Shown in pieces: positions 63,264 to 64,000 of a stretch of 64,000 nt of DNA (position 1 is its first letter; each line of letters starts with the position of its first letter). The stretch covers positions 825,187 to 889,186 of the forward strand of contig JAPTYO010000006.1 in NCBI GenBank assembly GCA_036873135.1. The letters run 5' to 3'. This DNA comes from Clarkia xantiana subsp. parviflora. Taxonomy: Eukaryota > Streptophyta > Magnoliopsida > Myrtales > Onagraceae. The translations under genes and the position numbers were made by a program. The notes below the pieces were generated by a model. The model saw only the letters and a list, made by a program, of their open reading frames with translations, did no database searches and was not told where the DNA came from.

Positions 63264-64000
63264 AAAAATTATCACGACTCCATTATTTACAAACAAACCT
63301 TACAAGAAAAAAGAAACCATATAATAGAATCAATTACTGTACATCAAGTCGAATTAATGAAATCTGCATTTAACAGACACCAAGTCCTTGGTGTCTATAC
63401 CAACGGACTAAACAAGACTAAGCACTGGCAGCCATTATTTAACTTTAAAACCTAGTGAGTCCTAAACAGAAAAATTACAAGGAAAGTTGTACAGGTAAGT
63501 AAGTGAGATCAATGAGGAGTGGTTACCTTTACAGCAGAGCATGCATCGAGAAGCAACAAATATCAAATCCTGCCCAGCCTCTCTAGATGCATCTGGTGCT
63601 TAGCTGCAGCTACCTTGTCTGCAGCCTCGCGCTTCAGTGCACTCTTTGCTCTCTGCCCCGTCTTTTCCTTTGTGGCAGTTTCTTTCTGTTTAGGAGTTCG
63701 TAAGGACACAAAAGCTCCGTTCTCTGCACTCTGGCTTCGGTTAATTGGTCTTGCTTCTTGGCGACCTGCTCTAACATAGCCATTGTCTCCCCATCTTCGG
63801 TTGCCAATCCTGAGAGTAGATGAGGAACTGAAGTATGCATCGTCTATTCGTCCTCTTCATCGTATCCATAGAAGTAGTCATATGTGTAAGCTTCATGTTG
63901 CCCAACTTCAGATTGGATATAGTCTTCTAGGTCGTCCTGCAAATGTGTGTTCTCATCCACGACTAATGCCTCGAACCATGTTGCTCTAAGAAGAAGGCAC
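63264..64000 (-). repeat. Right arm of inverted duplication (continues beyond window)
   Basis: Reverse complement of 61657-62338. It carries an extra insertion of about 60 bp near 63374-63435, which contains the small hairpin GACACCAAG/CTTGGTGTC. The window ends inside the arm. Confidence 0.93.
63563..64000 (-). pseudogene. Second, inverted copy of RING-gene exon 4, partial
   Basis: On the minus strand the stop codon is at 63565-63563. It reads back through HQMHLERLGRI, EREAADKVAAAK-like and SSSTLRIGNRRWGDNGYVRA as in the left copy. Near 63846 it has lost two bases in GACGA(TA)TAGACG, creating DEEDE then TAG. The 5' part lies outside the window. Several changes relative to the left copy (for example Q for R in KTGQRAK) show they have diverged for some time. 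Confidence 0.8.

Overview
This is nuclear DNA from a flowering plant, most likely a eudicot. The genes have many short exons with GT-AG introns, the intergenic DNA is AT-rich, and the protein families include plant-specific types: a PH-RCC1-FYVE-BRX protein, a SHI/LRP1 zinc-finger factor and a plant hexokinase-like protein. Many small plant-type transposons are also present. The species cannot be named from the sequence.

Layout. 1-6890 is a tandem satellite (unit about 179 bp, about 38 units) that ends abruptly inside a decayed partial copy of a saccharopine-dehydrogenase-like gene (6891-7345). The full-length relative of that gene is at 9397-11954 on the minus strand; it has 11 exons and one missing base in a homopolymer. 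12-23.4 kb is gene-poor and full of small transposons (hAT-like, PIF/Harbinger-like, foldback and SINE-like). It also holds a broken 5' fragment of a meiotic RING gene like HEI10 (15018-15715). 23797-27072 is a non-catalytic-type hexokinase-like gene (HKL1 type, plus strand). 28353-29545 is a mitotic ubiquitin-conjugating E2 (UBC19/20 type, minus strand). 31717-38641 is a PH-RCC1-FYVE-BRX gene (PRAF type, minus strand). 40959-44598 is signal peptide peptidase (minus strand). 45-53 kb is again repeat-rich and includes a miniature LTR retrotransposon (TRIM). 53001-54356 is an LRP1/SHI-family transcription factor (plus strand), followed by a Mutator-like MITE. 56922-59755 is a 5'-truncated LINE. 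59903-62095 is a RING-finger gene that looks pseudogenised, and its 3' exon is repeated in inverted orientation at 63264-64000, running off the window.

How the genes relate. They are ordinary single-copy nuclear genes, not an operon. From memory, the order SDH - HKL1 - UBC matches Arabidopsis At1g50450 - At1g50460 - At1g50490. RCC1/FYVE - LRP1 - RING matches the At5g12350 - At5g12330 - At5g12310 neighbourhood. The window therefore seems to join two Arabidopsis collinear blocks. The main novelty is structural: a satellite invading a gene duplicate, a HEI10 fragment, small transposons with clear target-site duplications, and the inverted, decaying RING gene. I found no evidence of a new enzymatic or defence system.
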